Notes: generated by a model not told the origin, from the letters alone. Counted from the first letter of the stretch, positions 1 through 10,086 are shown. The stretch: 23,499 nucleotides of DNA from Acidithiobacillus montserratensis (GCF_018853465.1 NZ_JABBOU010000080.1:1-23499); one strand, 5' to 3'. Numbers and translations: made by a program.

Positions 1-2925
1 GATGGCAACTGGTTGGAAGTGGAGCGGCTGAACCATAATCTCGGCAAAATCCATGATCAGCCCCAGGTCGATTTTCTGCTCAAACGTTTCACTGGCGACG
101 GTCAGACTCCCTTGGGCGAACCAGAAATCCTGACGCTTGCCGGGGCCAGCTTGCGCAAGGCCGGCTTGGGCAAGGATGTGACCGACAAGTTTCTCGGCGG
201 ACTGCCCGGCATCCAGAAAGAAGGTTGTGATGGCATCATTACTTCCGGGCGTTTTCTACTGCACCGTATGCCCGCCCATATTCGCACCGTCTGCCTGGAA
301 TTTTACGGTACGGATCTGAATGCCGCCGTCCCGGCCATTGTCGAGGTGAAATCCTATGTGGAAAGCCAGAACCATGTTCTGCTCACCGGGCTGGAGCATC
401 TCGACGAACGCTATCTGAAGGCCATCAAATACAGTAATAAGGCGCCCCGTCATGAGCGGCCGAAAATGCTGCTCCTGGCGGACATCGCCAGCGATGACCC
501 GGACGCAGCGGGCGCTACAGCGGCAGCGGTGGTGCGCATTGCCAATGCTCGGGGAGGTGAAGGCTTTGTGGCCACCACCCCCGAATCCCGGCGCCGTTTC
601 TGGGCCGACCGCAGCCGCACCGCTGCCATTTCCGCCCATACCAATGCCTTCAAAATCAACGAAGATGTGGTCATTCCTCTGGAACAACTGGGGGCGTATA
701 CCCAAGCGGTGGAACGTATCAATATCGAACAGTCCATCAACAGCAAATTGCGCAGCCTGAAGGCCTTGGACGAATATTTTCACGGTGATCTGGCAGAAAT
801 CCGCAAAGCCAAAGACTATGAGGATTGCAGCGAAGATCAGGCCATTGTGGCGGCCAAAAGAGCCGCCGCCCTGGCCCTGATTGAGGATACCCGTCAGCGT
901 TGGGAAGCCTTGCTTCAGCATCTGGATGATGCTGCTGCTTTGCACCCGGAGCTGCTGGATGCCCAGTCAGCGCCACTCATGCATGCTGAGGAAACCCTCA
1001 TGGATCTGCTCCTGCGCGGGGTCTTGCGGATCAGCTATCGGGAGCGGGTAGGACGACCGCTGGAGGCGCTCTTTGCCGGCGATGCTTTCACCGCCCTGCG
1101 CGAGCAGATTCGTGACATCCATGCAGTATACAAGCGCTCCCGGCTATTTGTGGCCCTGCACATGCACGCTGGTGACGGCAACATTCACACCAATATCCCG
1201 GTACTGTCCAGCAATCAGACCATGCTTCATGAAGCCGACGCTGTGGTGGACCGGATCATGGCTATCGCCCAGCAACTGGGCGGGGTGATCTCCGGCGAAC
1301 ATGGCATTGGTATTACCAAAATGCGCTGGCTGGAACCGGAAAAAATTGCTGCCTTTGCCCGTTACAAAACCAAGGTTGACCCTGACGATCTCTTTAATCC
1401 GGGTAAATTGCTGGCGGGTTCGGGTCTGGACAATGCCTACACACCCTCCCTGCAACTGGTGGAGCAGGAAGCTTTGCTCCTCGAAGCCAGTGAACTCGGT
1501 GCACTCAACCGTGAAATCAAGGATTGTCTGCGCTGCGGTAAGTGCAAACCGGTCTGCATGACCCACATTCCCCGCGCCAATTTGCTTTATTCACCGCGCA
1601 ACAAAATCCTCGCTACCGGCCTGCTGATCGAGGCCTTTCTGTATGAAGAGCAAACCCGACGGGGTGTTTCCCGGCAACACTTCGAGGCCATGAATGATGT
1701 GGCCGATCATTGTACCACCTGTCACAAGTGCATGACTCCCTGCCCGGTGGATATTGATTTTGGCAAGGTCTCCATCCACATGCGCAACATTCTCCGGGCG
1801 CGGGGCGAGAAATCCTTCAATATGGGAACACGGCTGGCCATGAGCTACCTGAACGCTACTGAACCCGGAAAGGTACATTTTCTGCGTCAGGGGGTGCTGC
1901 AGACCATGTTCAAGGCCCAGGCTCTGACCCATGATGTCGTCAAGCCCCTGTTACCCAAAGGACCACCTCCGGCCACCACGGGCAAGGCCAGCGTGCGAGC
2001 GGAAGTCATCCACTTTTTGCGCAAACCCCTGCCCACCAAAATGGGCGCCCAGACCATGCGCCAGCTTTTGGCCATTGTCGATGACAAAACCGTGCCCATC
2101 ATTCGTGACAGCGCCAAGGTCAATGACGACAGTGATGCCGTGTTTTATTTTCCCGGCTGCGGCAGTGAGCGTCTGTTCAGCGACATCGGACTGGCGACCC
2201 TGGCTATGCTCCATCATGTGGGTGCACAAACGGTCCTCCCTCCCGGCTATCTCTGCTGCGGCTATCCGCAGACAGCAGGTGGCCAGGAGGACAAAGGCCA
2301 GGAAATTTCCGTGCGCAATCAGGTGCTCTTTCATCGGGTGGCCAACACCCTCAATTATCTCGATATTAAAACCGTGATCGTATCCTGCGGCACCTGCATG
2401 GATCAGTTACTGCAATATCAGTTTCAGCAGATTTTCCCCGGTTGCCGTCTGCTGGATATTCATGAATACCTGATGGAAAAGGGGGTTGCTCTGGATGGTG
2501 TGGCGGGAGTGCAGTATCTCTATCACGATCCCTGTCATAGCCCCATGAAAACCCACAAACCCCAGGCTGTTGCCAGCCGCCTGCTCGGCCAGGAGGTGAC
2601 CGAGTCCGCACGTTGCTGTGGCGAAGCCGGGACCCTGGCCAGTAGCCGTCCCGATATTGCCACCCAGTTGCGCTTCCGTAAGGAGGAGGTACTGAAAGAA
2701 GGGATTTTCCAGCTGACGGGCAGCGATAAGGCCGTGGACAATAACGTGCGCCTGCTGACCAGTTGTCCCGCCTGCCAGCAGGGCCTGGAGCGCTACCGGG
2801 AAGATACCGGCCTGGATACGGACTACATTGTCGTGGAACTGGCGCGGAAAATTCTCGGTGCGCAGTGGCAGCAGGGCTTTATTGATGCGACCCGGCAGGG
2901 GGGCATTGAGAGAATACTGCTTTGA
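1..2925 (+). CDS. FAD/Fe-S oxidoreductase, DUF3683 family (5' partial)
   Basis: The frame is open to the left edge, so the N-terminal part, including the FAD-binding region, lies outside the window. About 970 residues are visible. The FAD-oxidase C-terminal signature [13 protein letters not shown] (bases 1156 on) and [12 protein letters not shown] follow the first third. Next is a ferredoxin-like pair: [11 protein letters not shown] (from 1525) and [11 protein letters not shown] (from 1711), two CxxCxxCxxxC clusters that could bind two 4Fe-4S centres. The last third holds two cysteine-rich CCG-type domains (LCCGYP and CCGEAG with upstream CGSE and CHSP). This order matches the glycolate/D-lactate dehydrogenase-like DUF3683 proteins, usually about 1,270 aa, which are predicted to oxidise a 2-hydroxyacid and pass electrons to the respiratory chain. 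The substrate is not known from sequence. The gene overlaps the next one by 4 bases (TTGA), so it is the visible start of an operon. Confidence 0.85.
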   Translation, partial: DGNWLEVERLNHNLGKIHDQPQVDFLLKRFTGDGQTPLGEPEILTLAGASLRKAGLGKDVTDKFLGGLPGIQKEGCDGIITSGRFLLHRMPAHIRTVCLEFYGTDLNAAVPAIVEVKSYVESQNHVLLTGLEHLDERYLKAIKYSNKAPRHERPKMLLLADIASDDPDAAGATAAAVVRIANARGGEGFVATTPESRRRFWADRSRTAAISAHTNAFKINEDVVIPLEQLGAYTQAVERINIEQSINSKLRSLKALDEYFHGDLAEIRKAKDYEDCSEDQAIVAAKRAAALALIEDTRQRWEALLQHLDDAAALHPELLDAQSAPLMHAEETLMDLLLRGVLRISYRERVGRPLEALFAGDAFTALREQIRDIHAVYKRSRLFVALHMHAGDGNIHTNIPVLSSNQTMLHEADAVVDRIMAIAQQLGGVISGEHGIGITKMRWLEPEKIAAFARYKTKVDPDDLFNPGKLLAGSGLDNAYTPSLQLVEQEALLLEASELGALNREIKDCLRCGKCKPVCMTHIPRANLLYSPRNKILATGLLIEAFLYEEQTRRGVSRQHFEAMNDVADHCTTCHKCMTPCPVDIDFGKVSIHMRNILRARGEKSFNMGTRLAMSYLNATEPGKVHFLRQGVLQTMFKAQALTHDVVKPLLPKGPPPATTGKASVRAEVIHFLRKPLPTKMGAQTMRQLLAIVDDKTVPIIRDSAKVNDDSDAVFYFPGCGSERLFSDIGLATLAMLHHVGAQTVLPPGYLCCGYPQTAGGQEDKGQEISVRNQVLFHRVANTLNYLDIKTVIVSCGTCMDQLLQYQFQQIFPGCRLLDIHEYLMEKGVALDGVAGVQYLYHDPCHSPMKTHKPQAVASRLLGQEVTESARCCGEAGTLASSRPDIATQLRFRKEEVLKEGIFQLTGSDKAVDNNVRLLTSCPACQQGLERYREDTGLDTDYIVVELARKILGAQWQQGFIDATRQGGIERILL

Positions 2926-3602
2926 GCGGGACTCCCGCAAAGTCATCCCCACGGCTCGGCAAAACCGACCGAACCATGCACCTGCTTTCAGCGACTTCCG
3001 GCGGTGCGGATATTGTCGCCTTTCTCCAGTTTCACATGGTGTTCACCTCGGCCATGACCGGCAATCTGGCGCTTTTCGGCATTGCCGTAGGCCAAGGGCA
3101 CCTGCTCTCCGCCACCCATTCCCTGGCTGCCCTGCTCGGTTTCATCATTGGCATCATGCTGGCAACGCTCTGGAAGGACCATCCCCGGGGGCTGAGAATG
3201 GTTCTCGCCCTGGAAGCAGCTTTTCTCGGCCTTTACGCCTTGCTATGGATCCTTTGGGGGTTTCCGGCTGACGGAGTTGAACTCTACGCCCTGATTATTT
3301 TTTCTGCGCTGAGTATGGGCCTGCAAAGTGTGGCTGCCCGCCTCATCAATGTCGCCGGCGTACCTTCGGTGGTTTTCACCAACACCCTGACCACGATCAT
3401 CATCACCCTGGTAGAAAGTCTGCGCAAAAAACAAGCACTGCCCTTTTCCTGGCGTCAGCAGGTCGCCGCCCTTTTCGCCTATTTGACAGGGGCGATCGTC
3501 TTTGCCTTTTTCCTGTTTCAGATCCCGGCGCTGGCTATGATTTTGCCTGTATGTCTGGTCAGCATTGCTCTGATCACTCATTGGGCAGGCAGCAGCACAT
3601 GA
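2922..3602 (+). CDS. DUF1275 (YoaK-like) membrane protein
   Basis: A 226-aa hydrophobic protein. Its N-terminal part reads [20 protein letters not shown] followed by GN, the typical DUF1275 opening (a helix containing a D, then F..hMTGN). About six membrane segments can be seen, including one around the [19 protein letters not shown] segment and a closing pair near the C-terminus. The function of the family is unknown; transport is often suggested. The start chosen is TTG at 2922, overlapping the upstream stop and preceded by GAGAGA. ATG at 2976 (MHLLSAT) is an alternative that keeps the whole conserved domain. It overlaps the Smr gene downstream by 4 bases, so it is part of the same operon. 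Confidence 0.75.
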   Translation: MSGTPAKSSPRLGKTDRTMHLLSATSGGADIVAFLQFHMVFTSAMTGNLALFGIAVGQGHLLSATHSLAALLGFIIGIMLATLWKDHPRGLRMVLALEAAFLGLYALLWILWGFPADGVELYALIIFSALSMGLQSVAARLINVAGVPSVVFTNTLTTIIITLVESLRKKQALPFSWRQQVAALFAYLTGAIVFAFFLFQIPALAMILPVCLVSIALITHWAGSST

Positions 3603-4018
3603 CCAAACATCCTGAACAGAATACAATTTTTCAAAGCCATATAGACGGAGTGCTGGATCTGCATGCTTTTCGCCCCAAGGAAATCCCCGATCTGGTCCGG
3701 GAATACTTGCAGACCTGCCGGGCTGCCGGCATTACCGAGATCCGGATTATTCACGGCAAAGGTCGGGGGGTACTTCGCGAGACTGTCCATGCTCTGCTGC
3801 GCCGCGAACCCATGGTCAAACATTTTCGCCTGGCCAATGATCGCAGTAGCTGGGGGGCTACCCTGGTGGATATTTATCCTCCGGACGTCCCGTTACCCGA
3901 AGCACCGGCCTATTCCGGCAAAACGGCGGTCAAACTCTGTACCCAACCAGCTCGTTCCGGCCCGGTGACGCACCCCGGCTGGTATCGCCTCCTCCAGAAA
4001 ATTTTTGCGCGGCGCTAA
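3599..4018 (+). CDS. Smr-domain protein
   Basis: A 139-aa protein with the Smr (small MutS-related) signature: LDLHAF near residue 20 and IIHGKGRGVLRE near residue 53, with the conserved HGKG loop. The family includes nicking endonucleases and RNA-cleaving proteins (MutS2 C-terminus, SmrB-like). Stand-alone versions like this one act on nucleic acids, but their targets vary. The ATG at 3599 forms an ATGA overlap with the preceding stop, which decides the start over upstream in-frame codons. The C-terminal 35 residues after DIYPP are not conserved-looking. The gene stops 5 bases before the aldolase-like gene. Function beyond the fold is inference. Confidence 0.8.
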   Translation: MTKHPEQNTIFQSHIDGVLDLHAFRPKEIPDLVREYLQTCRAAGITEIRIIHGKGRGVLRETVHALLRREPMVKHFRLANDRSSWGATLVDIYPPDVPLPEAPAYSGKTAVKLCTQPARSGPVTHPGWYRLLQKIFARR

Positions 4019-4023
4019 AACCC

Positions 4024-4665
4024 ATGAGCACAACCAATCTACCTGAAGAAGGCGTTACCAAATTTACTCTGCACTGGGAACACGCTGCAGCCCCCCGTCA
4101 GGCGGAAATTGCCACCTTGCTGGACTGGCGCGATGTGTTGTTCGCACGCCAGCTCATTGGTGCCGATCCGCAGCGTTACGGCGGAATCGGATTTGGCAAT
4201 GTGAGTTGCCGTAGCCCCCAGGGTTTTCTGATCAGCGCCACCCAAACCGGGGCGCTGCCGACTCTGGCGACGGCACATTTCTGCACCGTGACCGACTGGA
4301 ATATTGCGGGCAATCAAATTCATGCCAGGGGGCCACAAGCACCCTCCTCCGAAGCTCTGAGTCATGCCGCCTGTTATGGCGCCCATTCCGACATCCACTG
4401 GGTGTTTCACGTCCACAGTCCGATACTCTGGCAGGCAGCCGAACGGCTGGGCATAGCGGCGACTCCGATGGATGCGGAATATGGCACCCCGGCCATGGCC
4501 GGGGCCATCAGTGCCATTGTCCGGGATGCCCGTCTTCCCCTGCTACTGCAAATGGCAGGGCACGAAGACGGCATCATCGCCGCCGGCCAGACTGCTGCCC
4601 AGTGTGGAGCGTTACTGCTGGAAGCGGTGCAAAGGGCTCAGCCTTCCAGCGCCTTGCGCAGGTAA
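4024..4665 (+). CDS. Class II aldolase/adducin family protein
   Basis: A 213-aa protein of the length usual for class II aldolases (L-fuculose-phosphate aldolase, L-ribulose-5-phosphate epimerase, MtnB). GFGNVSCR near residue 57 corresponds to the family GNxS motif. VFHVHSP near residue 127 supplies an HxH metal pair, and AGHEDGIIAAG near residue 179 supplies the third histidine. The usual TPSG phosphate-binding loop is replaced by ISATQTG, so substrate prediction is unsafe. It follows the Smr gene by 5 bases and closes the operon. Its last 28 bases overlap the 3' end of the convergent exonuclease gene. Confidence 0.75.
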   Translation: MSTTNLPEEGVTKFTLHWEHAAAPRQAEIATLLDWRDVLFARQLIGADPQRYGGIGFGNVSCRSPQGFLISATQTGALPTLATAHFCTVTDWNIAGNQIHARGPQAPSSEALSHAACYGAHSDIHWVFHVHSPILWQAAERLGIAATPMDAEYGTPAMAGAISAIVRDARLPLLLQMAGHEDGIIAAGQTAAQCGALLLEAVQRAQPSSALRR

Positions 4666-5300
4666 AAGTCCATGTCGGTCAGATTGTTGAGCGCCCATTT
4701 GCGGTAGTCATCGGGAAGATCAATGATTTTGACCCCCTTGTGCTTGCCGAAGGGCATGGTCTCAGGGATGCGCGCGCGCTCACTGAACTCCCAGAGATCC
4801 TCCCAGGAGGAAGGCCGCACGGCGAGAATGACCTTATTCAGCAATATCCGGCAGAATTTCACATCCGCCAGCGCTGAATGGGCATTTTTAAGATTATCCC
4901 GGGTTTTCTTGCGATCCTTGCTGAAATGAAACATCAATGCCGACTGGGAATGGCTGTCTACTTCGGGCCAGAGCTTGCGGGTCATGGCATAGGTGCAGAT
5001 CCGTTTGACATCGGGCTTGCCGATCACCCCCCAGTCATAATCAATACTGTGTCCCACCAGATAGGCCGCATCCTCAGGCAGGCTAAAGGTCCGCGCCGAA
5101 GGGCAATCGAGCAGGTCTTCGTCAAGAATATGATGGACCGCCATGGCACCCATTTCTATGGGCTTGTCCGGCCGGTAACGCTGCACAAACTGTTCTTCCA
5201 CTTCCAGAGTCTTGAGATCGCTGACCGCCAGCCAGGCTGCCTCGATCAGATCGGGCTCCACCCGTCCTGTCGTTTCCGTGTCAAAAATCAGTGCGCGCAT
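4638..5300 (-). CDS. DEDDh 3'-5' exonuclease with DUF3820-like C-terminus
   Basis: A 220-aa protein. FDTETTG at the N-terminus gives the Asp7/Glu9 pair of exonuclease motif I. VGHSIDYDW is motif II and AHSALADVKF is motif III (His and Asp of the DEDDh class), as in RNase T, DNA polymerase III epsilon and exonuclease X. The C-terminal segment MPFGKHKGVKIIDLPDDY matches the short DUF3820-type module often fused to such nucleases. The ATG at 5300 was chosen because motif I begins at residue 6; the open frame further upstream is not protein-like. Likely role is DNA or RNA end trimming in repair. It is convergent with the aldolase-like gene, overlapping it by 28 bases. Confidence 0.82.
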   Translation of the reverse strand: MRALIFDTETTGRVEPDLIEAAWLAVSDLKTLEVEEQFVQRYRPDKPIEMGAMAVHHILDEDLLDCPSARTFSLPEDAAYLVGHSIDYDWGVIGKPDVKRICTYAMTRKLWPEVDSHSQSALMFHFSKDRKKTRDNLKNAHSALADVKFCRILLNKVILAVRPSSWEDLWEFSERARIPETMPFGKHKGVKIIDLPDDYRKWALNNLTDMDFYLRKALEG

Positions 5301-5471
5301 ACCGGCTCCAGTTTGGATCAGAAAAAGGAACTGCAGGTTAATGGTGTGCCTGCCAATGGGCAAGAGACAATTTGCGGAACTTTCCCCTTCCGTCATACTC
5401 CTACACCGGATTACTGCGCTGCCAATATCGCCAATTTTTCGCCAGTTGCGTTGATTTGACCATTGATTTAT

Positions 5472-5499
5472 TGAATAGAAACCCCCATTCTTTGTTAAT
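5472..5499 (+). promoter_or_regulatory. Possible promoter for the Bax inhibitor-1 family gene
   Basis: TTGAAT (5472-5477) and GTTAAT (5494-5499) are separated by 16 bases in an AT-rich patch between divergent genes. Both boxes match the sigma-70 consensus at four of six positions. A strong Shine-Dalgarno AAGGAG follows at 5520-5525. The promoter call is weak, and TTGATT at 5451 is another candidate -35. Confidence 0.3.
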
Positions 5500-5533
5500 A
5501 CCAAGCGTGTTGCTTGTTTGAAGGAGTCTGTAC

Positions 5534-6229
5534 ATGAATCAGGATCAAAATCCCTATCAGTTTCCCGACAGCATGAATCCCCAGGGAAGTCGTGCCGGGA
5601 CATCCATCGGCGCCCTGCTGGGGAAAACCTACGCCCTGCTGGCAGCCACCCTCGTGGTCTCAGCCATCGCTGCCGTGTACGGGATGAGTTCACCCTTTGC
5701 TTATGAACATCCCATCATCCTGATGATCGGATCCTTTGCCCTGCTCTTTGCCGTGCAATATACCGGTGCCCATCGCAGTCCCTTTGCCATTCCCCTGGTG
5801 TTCCTCTTTGCTGCCGGCATGGGCATGATGATGGGACCGGCCATCGAGATGTATCTGCGCATGCCCAACGGCGCAACCATCATTGCCGAAGCGCTGGGAA
5901 CCACCGCTGCCATGTTCATCGGCCTTTCTGCCTATGCCATGACGACCCGCCGGGATTTCAGCAACATTGGCGGTTTTCTCATTACCGGGCTGATTCTGGC
6001 GATTGTGGTGTCGTTGCTGAACATGTTCTTCCTGCATCTGCCGGCCCTGCAGCTGGCTATTGCCGGGGTACTCGTCCTGGTGTTCAGCGGTTTGATTCTG
6101 TTTGATACCCAGCGCATGGTCCGGGGCGGCATTCAGGAACCGGTGCTGCTGGTGGTGGGACTCTACCTGGACATCATCAACCTGTTCATGGCTCTGCTGG
6201 AGATTTTCGGCGGCGGCAACCGCAACTGA
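5534..6229 (+). CDS. Bax inhibitor-1/YccA family membrane protein
   Basis: A 231-aa protein with a hydrophilic N-terminus of about 30 residues and then seven hydrophobic segments, the topology of the BI-1 (TMBIM) family. Family-like features are KTYALLAATLVVSA at the first helix, the glycine/methionine-rich GMGMMMGPAIEMY, the RRDFSNIGGF loop and LFDTQRMV before the last helices. In bacteria the family includes YccA, which modulates the FtsH membrane protease, and YetJ, a pH-sensitive calcium leak channel. Which role applies here cannot be read. The start has AAGGAG eight bases upstream. It stands alone between the divergent exonuclease gene and mutS. Confidence 0.88.
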   Translation: MNQDQNPYQFPDSMNPQGSRAGTSIGALLGKTYALLAATLVVSAIAAVYGMSSPFAYEHPIILMIGSFALLFAVQYTGAHRSPFAIPLVFLFAAGMGMMMGPAIEMYLRMPNGATIIAEALGTTAAMFIGLSAYAMTTRRDFSNIGGFLITGLILAIVVSLLNMFFLHLPALQLAIAGVLVLVFSGLILFDTQRMVRGGIQEPVLLVVGLYLDIINLFMALLEIFGGGNRN

Positions 6230-6253
6230 AATTCGCCGTATACCCGACCGCCA

Positions 6254-6288
6254 CATATCCGCCACGCTCAATAAACGCGGCGGATATG
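6254..6288 (+). terminator. Stem-loop between the Bax inhibitor gene and mutS
   Basis: A perfect 10-bp inverted repeat, CATATCCGCC (6254-6263) and GGCGGATATG (6279-6288), closes a 15-base loop 25 bases after the stop codon. No T-run follows on either strand, so it is either a Rho-assisted or mRNA-stabilising end rather than a classical intrinsic terminator. Confidence 0.45.
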
Positions 6289-6357
6289 GCGACGGATACG
6301 CCCTTGCGCTATCCTCTCGGCGATGAATAAGTTCCCTATTCCTGAATTGAATCGCCC

Positions 6358-8910
6358 ATGAGTGCCGCTGAATCTCCCGCGAAGCACACTCCCATGATGC
6401 AGCAATATCTCGGACTGAAGGCAGAATGTCCGGATGCCCTGCTGTTTTACCGGATGGGGGATTTCTATGAGCTGTTTTATGAAGACGCGCAAAAAGCCTC
6501 CCGACTGTTGGGTATTACCCTCACCAGTCGCGGGCACAGTGCGGGAGAGCCCATTCCCATGGCCGGTGTTCCCGTTCACAGTGTCGATGGCTATCTGAGT
6601 AAACTGGTGGCTTTGGGTGAAAAAATTGCCATTGGTGAGCAGATTGGCGACCCGGCCAGCAGTAAAGGTCCCGTCGAAAGAGCCATTGTCCGGGTACTGA
6701 CCCCCGGCACCATCGTTGATGGCGCCTTGCTGGACAGTCAGCAGGAACCGCTGCTACTGGCCATCTGTCCCCAAGGAGAACACTGCGGGCTTGCCTGGCT
6801 GGACGCCGCCGGAGGACGCCTGATGCTCCGGGAAATTCCGCTGATCCATCTGGCCGACCTGTTGAGCCGACGTCCCGTTGCTGAAATCATCCTGCCTGAG
6901 GACACAGACCTGCAGCCCTACTTGCAGGGAACCCCCGTCCAGGGTCTCGACAAACAGATATTCCAGGCACGCCGCAGTCAGGTCGTGCTCGATCGTTACT
7001 TTGGCGAGCGTTTGGACAGCTTTGGCTGCAATGACTGGCCTCTGGGCCTGCGTGCTGCCGGGGCGCTACTGCATTATGCCGAAACGCAGTTGCGTGGCAG
7101 CCTCGCGCAAGTCCAGCGTCTGCATCCCGAGCGCGCTGAAGAAGAACTGTACATGGATGCTACGGCTTTTCGGGCCCTGGAAGTAGTGGAAAGCCTTCAG
7201 GGGCAAGGCCCAACCTTGCTATCTTTGCTCCAAAAAACCCGTACCGCCATGGGCGCAAGGCTGTTACGCCGCTGGTTGTTGCGCCCCCTGCGCCAGGGTC
7301 CGGATTTGTGGCAGCGCCAGCAACTCGTCAGCGCGCTCATAGACGGCCAGGGTCCAGGCCCTCTGCAAAAGACCCTGCAAGGTATTGCCGATGCCGAGCG
7401 CATTCTCACCCGCATCGCCCTGCGCAGCGCCAATCCCCGGGACCTCGCCCAGTTGCGCCACACCCTGCAGGCCCTACCCGCTTTACGCGACAGCCTGGGG
7501 CATTTCACAGCTGACGCATTGGCGACTTACCAGAAAAAAATCAGCCTGTTCACCGCCACGACCCAGCTCCTGGAAAATGCCATCGTTGACCAGCCACCCA
7601 TGACTCAAAGAGATGGGGGTTATATCCGTTCAGGCTATGACGCTGAACTCGACCGTTTGCAGGCCTTGAGCCACAACCTCCAGGATGTGCTGCGTAATCT
7701 GGAGCAGGAAGAGCGCCAACGTACCGGCATCAGCCAGCTCAAAATTCAGTATAATCGTGTCCATGGCTTTTATATTGAAATCAGCCGCAGTTATCAGGGT
7801 CCCATCCCCGACGATTACCGTCGCCGCCAGACCACCAAAAATGCCGAGCGTTACATCAACGACGCGCTCAAAGTCATCGAAGATCAGGCCCTCTCCGCTG
7901 AAAGCCTGGCTCTTAGCCGCGAGCGCCAGTTGTTTTCAAGTCTGTTGGAGGCGCTACTGCCAGAAGTGGCAGCACTGCAAAACACCATGACGGCCATCGC
8001 TGAATTGGACGTAATGAGCACCCTGGCCGAACGCGCCATCACCCTGAACTGGTCCGCCCCGCAGCTAGTAGCAGAAAATGCGCTGCACATTGTGGATGGA
8101 CGCCACCCCGTGGTCGAAGCGCAAATCGGTAGCCAGTTTGTGCCCAACGATCTGCATTTTGATGGCCGACAACGGCTGCATCTGATTACGGGTCCCAATA
8201 TGGGTGGTAAATCCACCTATATGCGCCAGAGCGCGCTCATCGTTCTGCTGGCCCATATTGGCAGTTGGGTGCCCGCCCGGGAGGCGGTCATCGGTCCCAT
8301 TGACCAGATATTCACCCGCATTGGTGCGGCAGATGATCTCGCCGGTGGGCGCTCCACATTCATGGTGGAAATGAGTGAAACGGCGCGGATTCTCCATCTG
8401 GCTACGGCGCAGAGCTTGGTGATTCTCGATGAAATCGGGCGTGGTACGGCCACCTACGATGGCCTCGCCATTGCCTGGGCTACGGCAGAAGCCTTGCTGG
8501 AGCGTGGTGCTTTCACGCTTTTCGCCACTCATTATTTTGAGCTGACCGCCCTCGAAAACCGGGGGTTATCCAATCTCCATCTGGATGCCGTCGCTCAGAA
8601 TGAGCAGGTGATTTTTTTACACCGCGTCGAGGAGGGTCCGGCTACTCAGAGTTACGGACTGGCCGTTGCCAGCCTGGCCGGCATCCCCGAAGGCGTCGTG
8701 AATGCCGCCCGCAAGCGCCTGCATCTTTTGGAGAATACTGCTTCTGAGCAGCCAGCAGCTTCATCCCGTCAAGCTCCGGCACCAGCACAGATACCCCTGT
8801 TTGCCGTAACAGCACATCCACTCCTGGAGCGTCTGCAGCAACTGGATCCCGACTCGATCAGCCCCAGACAAGCCTTGGATTTTCTCTACGAAATGAAGAA
8901 GATGCTGTGA
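6358..8910 (+). CDS. mutS: DNA mismatch repair protein MutS
   Basis: An 850-aa protein of full MutS length. It starts with the mismatch-recognition domain, where F36-Y37-E38 (GDFYELF) align with the residues that stack on and contact the mismatched base. The connector, lever/clamp and ATPase domains follow. Walker A is GPNMGGKST at residue 612, then STFMVEMSE and [11 protein letters not shown] (Walker B and signature), then the FATHYFELT region. QIPLF at residues 811-815 resembles a beta-clamp binding motif, and the last 30 residues match the C-terminal tetramerisation helices. It recognises mismatches and recruits MutL. There is no good Shine-Dalgarno in front of ATG 6358, but the conserved N-terminus fits this start. 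It is immediately upstream of the integrated element, which leaves it intact. Confidence 0.97.
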   Translation: MSAAESPAKHTPMMQQYLGLKAECPDALLFYRMGDFYELFYEDAQKASRLLGITLTSRGHSAGEPIPMAGVPVHSVDGYLSKLVALGEKIAIGEQIGDPASSKGPVERAIVRVLTPGTIVDGALLDSQQEPLLLAICPQGEHCGLAWLDAAGGRLMLREIPLIHLADLLSRRPVAEIILPEDTDLQPYLQGTPVQGLDKQIFQARRSQVVLDRYFGERLDSFGCNDWPLGLRAAGALLHYAETQLRGSLAQVQRLHPERAEEELYMDATAFRALEVVESLQGQGPTLLSLLQKTRTAMGARLLRRWLLRPLRQGPDLWQRQQLVSALIDGQGPGPLQKTLQGIADAERILTRIALRSANPRDLAQLRHTLQALPALRDSLGHFTADALATYQKKISLFTATTQLLENAIVDQPPMTQRDGGYIRSGYDAELDRLQALSHNLQDVLRNLEQEERQRTGISQLKIQYNRVHGFYIEISRSYQGPIPDDYRRRQTTKNAERYINDALKVIEDQALSAESLALSRERQLFSSLLEALLPEVAALQNTMTAIAELDVMSTLAERAITLNWSAPQLVAENALHIVDGRHPVVEAQIGSQFVPNDLHFDGRQRLHLITGPNMGGKSTYMRQSALIVLLAHIGSWVPAREAVIGPIDQIFTRIGAADDLAGGRSTFMVEMSETARILHLATAQSLVILDEIGRGTATYDGLAIAWATAEALLERGAFTLFATHYFELTALENRGLSNLHLDAVAQNEQVIFLHRVEEGPATQSYGLAVASLAGIPEGVVNAARKRLHLLENTASEQPAASSRQAPAPAQIPLFAVTAHPLLERLQQLDPDSISPRQALDFLYEMKKML

Positions 8911-8917
8911 TTTTCGA

Positions 8918-8932
8918 TTTCCGTTACGGAAA
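8918..8932. terminator. Short hairpin after mutS
   Basis: TTTCCG-TTA-CGGAAA forms a six-pair stem eight bases after the mutS stop. Flanking T and A stretches could make it work weakly in either direction, but there is no strong T-run. Confidence 0.3.
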
Positions 8933-8962
8933 ATTCAATCTAAAAAATACTATTGCAGAATT

Positions 8963-9011
8963 TGGTGGGCGGTACAGGGTTCGAACCTGTGACCCCTGCC
9001 GTGTGAAGGCA
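8963..9011 (-). tRNA. 3' half of tRNA-Val(CAC); attachment-site scar
   Basis: On the minus strand this stretch reads as the anticodon loop TTCACAC (anticodon CAC at 9003-9005), the 3' anticodon strand GGCAG, a variable loop, a T-arm (ACAGG, loop TTCGAAC, CCTGT), the acceptor strand ACCGCCC, A73 and encoded CCA. The pairing 5' anticodon strand is TGCC and then breaks: position 27 no longer pairs and no D-arm or 5' acceptor follows. This is the usual trace of a tyrosine-integrase element that entered a tRNA gene. The displaced host 3' half stays at the integrase end, while the complete tRNA is rebuilt at the other end, here expected beyond the right edge. Confidence 0.8.
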
Positions 9012-9071
9012 TCTGAACGCCATAGAACATCATGATTTATAAGGATTTGATTGGCATCATCAGGCCATGAT

Positions 9072-9101
9072 TTGCACCGGATTACACCAGAATTGCACCA
9101 G
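9072..9101. repeat. Three phased repeats, probable integrase arm sites
   Basis: TTGCACCGG (9072-9080), TTACACCAG (9082-9090) and TTGCACCAG (9093-9101) are near-identical direct repeats spaced 10 and 11 bases apart. They lie between the tRNA scar and the integrase stop codon. Helically phased short repeats in this position are typical arm-type binding sites of tyrosine integrases. The role is inferred from position and spacing. Confidence 0.55.
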
Positions 9102-9111
9102 GCAATGCGGC

Positions 9112-10086
9112 TCAAACCACACCGCGAGGCTTGAAGGCCACGTCGGCGAAAGCGCCATCCAGAGCCTTTCGCTGGGCATCAACCTGCAAGTGGGTATAGC
9201 GCTCCGTGGTCTTTACGCTGGTATGCCCCAGTACCCGGCTGATGGTGAACAAGTCCGTGCCCTGAGCCAGCAAAATCGACGCGCAGCTATGGCGCAAATC
9301 ATGGAAATGTACATGGGCCATGCCAGCCTTCTCTCGGGCACGACGAAAGCCGGTTTTCAGACCCTCGTCGGTCAACGGTAATGGGATATACCGCAACCAT
9401 GGCCGCAAGGCAGAAATGACAGGTATTGTACGGGTCTTTAAGGTCTTGGTATTTCCCGCGTGAATCGTGATGGTGTCGCCATGAATATCTTCTGCCCGCA
9501 TTTTGATGATTTCTCCCCGTCTGCATCCCGTCAGCAAGGCCATCCAGATGGCAGCGGCAACTGCCTCACTGGCGCATTCTGTCAGTCTGCCGACGTCTTC
9601 AATACTCAGGTATACCTGACGTTCGTTGTGTTCTGGTATTCGCTTGACATGGAGCCCGTAGTTCTCAGGGGTAATCCCCTGCGCCCAGGCCAAAGCAAGC
9701 GCTTTCTTCAGCGCCCCCAGGCTCCGATTGATCGTCGCCGGGGCATAATGCTTGAGCATGTCCTGTGTCAAATGCGCGGCACACTGCCGGGCCTGACTGG
9801 CCTTGTAGCGTTCTACCCAAGGCCCCAGACGCAAGGCATGGAATTTCGCCGTCTCCGGACTGCGCAAGGTCTCCGCATGGGCCATGTACAAGCCCAGAAT
9901 GGCGGTCATGGGCGGGTCCCCCGGAATCACCGGCTTTTTGGAAGCTACTGCAGCCTTTCTTAGCTCTGCTTCCAGTTGCTTGGCATCACCCGCAGATGCA
10001 CCTTCCGGCAAGATTCGGTGAATGCGTTGCCCATTGACCATAACTCCGACATGCTTACGGCCTCTCTTGTCGGTCCAGATGGACAT
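9112..10086 (-). CDS. int: Tyrosine recombinase/phage integrase
   Basis: A 324-aa integrase. A short N-terminal arm-binding-like segment (DKRGRKHVGVMVNGQRIHR) is followed by a SAM-like core-binding region and the catalytic domain. Catalytic residues visible are R189 in TGCRRGE, H262 and R265 in HDLRHS, the later histidine in VLGHTSV, and the nucleophile Y297 in ERYTHL. The start at 10086 is set by AAGGAG seven bases upstream in minus-strand orientation; the open frame continues upstream inside the Xis-like gene. It ends about 100 bases from the tRNA scar and points towards it, so it is the recombinase that inserts and excises this element. It is the last gene of the leftward operon. Confidence 0.95.
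   Translation of the reverse strand: MSIWTDKRGRKHVGVMVNGQRIHRILPEGASAGDAKQLEAELRKAAVASKKPVIPGDPPMTAILGLYMAHAETLRSPETAKFHALRLGPWVERYKASQARQCAAHLTQDMLKHYAPATINRSLGALKKALALAWAQGITPENYGLHVKRIPEHNERQVYLSIEDVGRLTECASEAVAAAIWMALLTGCRRGEIIKMRAEDIHGDTITIHAGNTKTLKTRTIPVISALRPWLRYIPLPLTDEGLKTGFRRAREKAGMAHVHFHDLRHSCASILLAQGTDLFTISRVLGHTSVKTTERYTHLQVDAQRKALDGAFADVAFKPRGVV

Noticed and set aside
256..945. Long minus-strand open frame inside the oxidoreductase gene
   Set aside because: Shadow of a GC-rich coding region; the plus-strand protein has clear domains throughout.
4878..5459. Plus-strand 193-codon frame opposite the exonuclease gene
   Set aside because: The minus strand carries all three exonuclease motifs; this frame has none and no start signal.
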